From: Clostridia bacterium
GTDB lineage: Bacteria; Bacillota; Clostridia; Oscillospirales; CAG-272
Assembly (NCBI GenBank): GCA_017556845.1
Contig: JAFYMA010000211.1
Span: 1-5,396 of the forward strand
Direction: 5' to 3'
Length of the DNA: 5,396 nt
Shown: in pieces, positions 4,304 through 5,396 of the stretch
How the letters are laid out: each line of letters begins with the position of its first letter
Position numbering within the stretch: position 1 is the first letter of the stretch
Translations under genes and position numbers: made by a program
Notes under the pieces: generated by a model
What the model was told of the DNA's origin: nothing
Databases searched by the model: none
What the model saw: the letters and a program-made list of their open reading frames with translations, nothing else

Positions 4304-5396
4304 GTGTCCGGAAAATCAAAATTGATAATAATAATTTCAGTATGTGTTGCAGCATCAATATTGCTCATCTACGGGGCAATGTGCTTTGCGTGCGTATACG
4401 GCGAGGTCAAAAATGAAAACTCTGAAGAGCCGTTTTTTTCATCGGTTCTTCAGACATTCGATCAGATGTTTACGGAAAATTCACCGTTGATCTTATTTAA
4501 AAAGGTCGGATATATGATAACGGGTAAGACCTCGGGGAATAACGTAAAAAGCGGAAAGGACGGCTTTCTGTTTCCTGAAAAAAATGATACTTTTGATCAT
4601 TACGCCGATTTTTGCGGAGAGTATATGATGAGCGGGGAGCAGTATGAAAAGGCAAAAGATATACTTGAGCAAAGAAGCGAAAAATACGGAAAGGACGGCA
4701 TCGACTATTATTTCGTCGTGATACCGAACAGTCAGTCTGTTTGCGACGGTATGACGCCTTTCGGTGAAAAAATATCCGAAAACACACGCGTAAAGGCGCT
4801 TGAAAAATATATGAACGAGAACTCCTTTGTAAAGGTGTATACAGTCGATGAAGCTATGAAAAATACCGATGATGTATATACGCTTTACAACAGCACGGAA
4901 AACTCCGTCAGCAATGTCGGTGCATACAGGATATACTGTGAGATATTCAATTTGCTTACAGAAACCTACGGTAAAAAAGCATCGTGCGTTGATATGAGCG
5001 ATAAAGAAATGCTCAAGGGCGAAAGTCTGGGAAAAGACCTTGCGAAAAAGCTTAATATGGAAAAAAGCATAAGAAATATTTCATATTATTATAATACCGA
5101 CGATCTGCATAGTCTTTATACCGTAAAGGATACCGAAAACGATCATTACGTAAGCTCTCTGAATGAAGCGTCCCAGAAAAGTCCGTTGCTGCTGCAGATA
5201 CCGTATGAGCACGAAAGAGTACAGCTTAAGACGTTTTTCAGTGCTACTTATTCAAGCGTAAAGATCTGCACAAATCAGCTTTACTGCGATCAGACGCTTG
5301 AAAAGGATAAGCCGAAGGCGGTCGTGCAGATAGTGCGTGAGGACGATATAGACAGTATTTTTGATCAGATAACAGCGTCGTCTTATGATGACGAAA
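4304..5396 (+). CDS. Membrane-anchored AlgX/AlgJ/DHHW-like protein with altered catalytic motifs (3' truncated by window edge)
   Basis: 364 residues are visible from a GTG start, with no stop before the edge. Residues 1-6 are polar and basic. Residues 7-32 are hydrophobic (IIIISVCVAASILLIYG...), an uncleaved-looking N-terminal anchor, and the rest should lie outside the cell. The layout recalls SGNH-like acyltransferase proteins that accompany MBOAT proteins in O-acetylation of cell-surface polymers: 'KDGFLFPE' (85-92), a helix followed by 'YYFVVIPNSQSVCDGMTP' (135-152), 'NVGAYRIYCEIFN' (204-216), 'KGESLGKDLAKKL' (238-250), a strand 'PLLLQIPYEHE' (294-304), and 'DKPKAVVQIVREDDID' (335-350). 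The expected T-D-x-H-W before the GAY helix reads T198-E-N-S-V202, and the strand near 295-304 lacks the usual D-S nucleophile. The family call rests on this pattern and is tentative. If right, the protein is probably inactive as an enzyme and may bind a polymer or partner. The next gene to the right would be informative. Confidence 0.55.
   Translation, partial: MSGKSKLIIIISVCVAASILLIYGAMCFACVYGEVKNENSEEPFFSSVLQTFDQMFTENSPLILFKKVGYMITGKTSGNNVKSGKDGFLFPEKNDTFDHYADFCGEYMMSGEQYEKAKDILEQRSEKYGKDGIDYYFVVIPNSQSVCDGMTPFGEKISENTRVKALEKYMNENSFVKVYTVDEAMKNTDDVYTLYNSTENSVSNVGAYRIYCEIFNLLTETYGKKASCVDMSDKEMLKGESLGKDLAKKLNMEKSIRNISYYYNTDDLHSLYTVKDTENDHYVSSLNEASQKSPLLLQIPYEHERVQLKTFFSATYSSVKICTNQLYCDQTLEKDKPKAVVQIVREDDIDSIFDQITASSYDDE

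Noticed and set aside
4285..4407. ATG-started frame upstream of and overlapping the GTG start
   Set aside because: It has no Shine-Dalgarno site, overlaps the strong GGAGGG site, and stops after about 40 codons with no sensible protein features.
4497..4787. 96-codon open frame on the - strand
   Set aside because: It is antisense to the AlgX-like gene, with a composition rich in Arg, Ser and Phe typical of a reversed coding frame.
1..5396. CRISPR array, insertion sequence, toxin-antitoxin pair, phage genes or a tRNA-borne attachment site
   Set aside because: No regularly spaced repeats, transposase motifs, integrase, or duplicated tRNA 3' ends are seen in the window.

Overview
The window looks like an ordinary chromosomal segment of a moderately AT-rich, low-GC Gram-positive bacterium, most likely a Clostridia-type member of the Bacillota. 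This rests on the clear sigma-A style promoters (TTGACA-17-TATAAT type), strong GGAG-type Shine-Dalgarno sites, tRNA genes with an encoded CCA end, a DegV-family protein and a PMCA-type bacterial calcium pump. The species cannot be named from the sequence.

Left part (1-760, + strand): the 3' end of a DegV-family gene enters from the left edge. It is followed by a strong promoter and three tRNA genes, Gly(UCC), Arg(UCU) and His(GUG). The Gly and Arg genes are separated by 118 bases holding a long imperfect hairpin, while Arg and His are 3 bases apart. A strong intrinsic terminator closes the cluster.

Middle part (768-4199, - strand): two complete genes read leftward towards the tRNAs. The upstream one encodes an 868-residue P-type Ca2+-ATPase with the ion-site signature of the plasma-membrane (P2B) class. 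The downstream one encodes a 238-residue glycerophosphodiester phosphodiesterase with its own near-perfect promoter, whose -35 box contains the stop codon of the ATPase gene. Its terminator lies back-to-back with the tRNA terminator. A functional link between the two enzymes is not evident beyond both touching membrane or ion physiology.

Right part (4200-5396, + strand): a 104-base divergent intergenic region carries a good rightward promoter and perhaps a weaker leftward one. It leads into a gene starting at GTG 4304 and running off the right edge. Its product is a membrane-anchored protein with the general layout of AlgX/AlgJ/DHHW-type SGNH acyltransferase-like proteins, but the places where the catalytic Asp-x-His and Ser motifs would be expected are substituted. 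It is the most interesting item here. No mobile element, CRISPR array, defence island or clearly new multi-gene system is visible.
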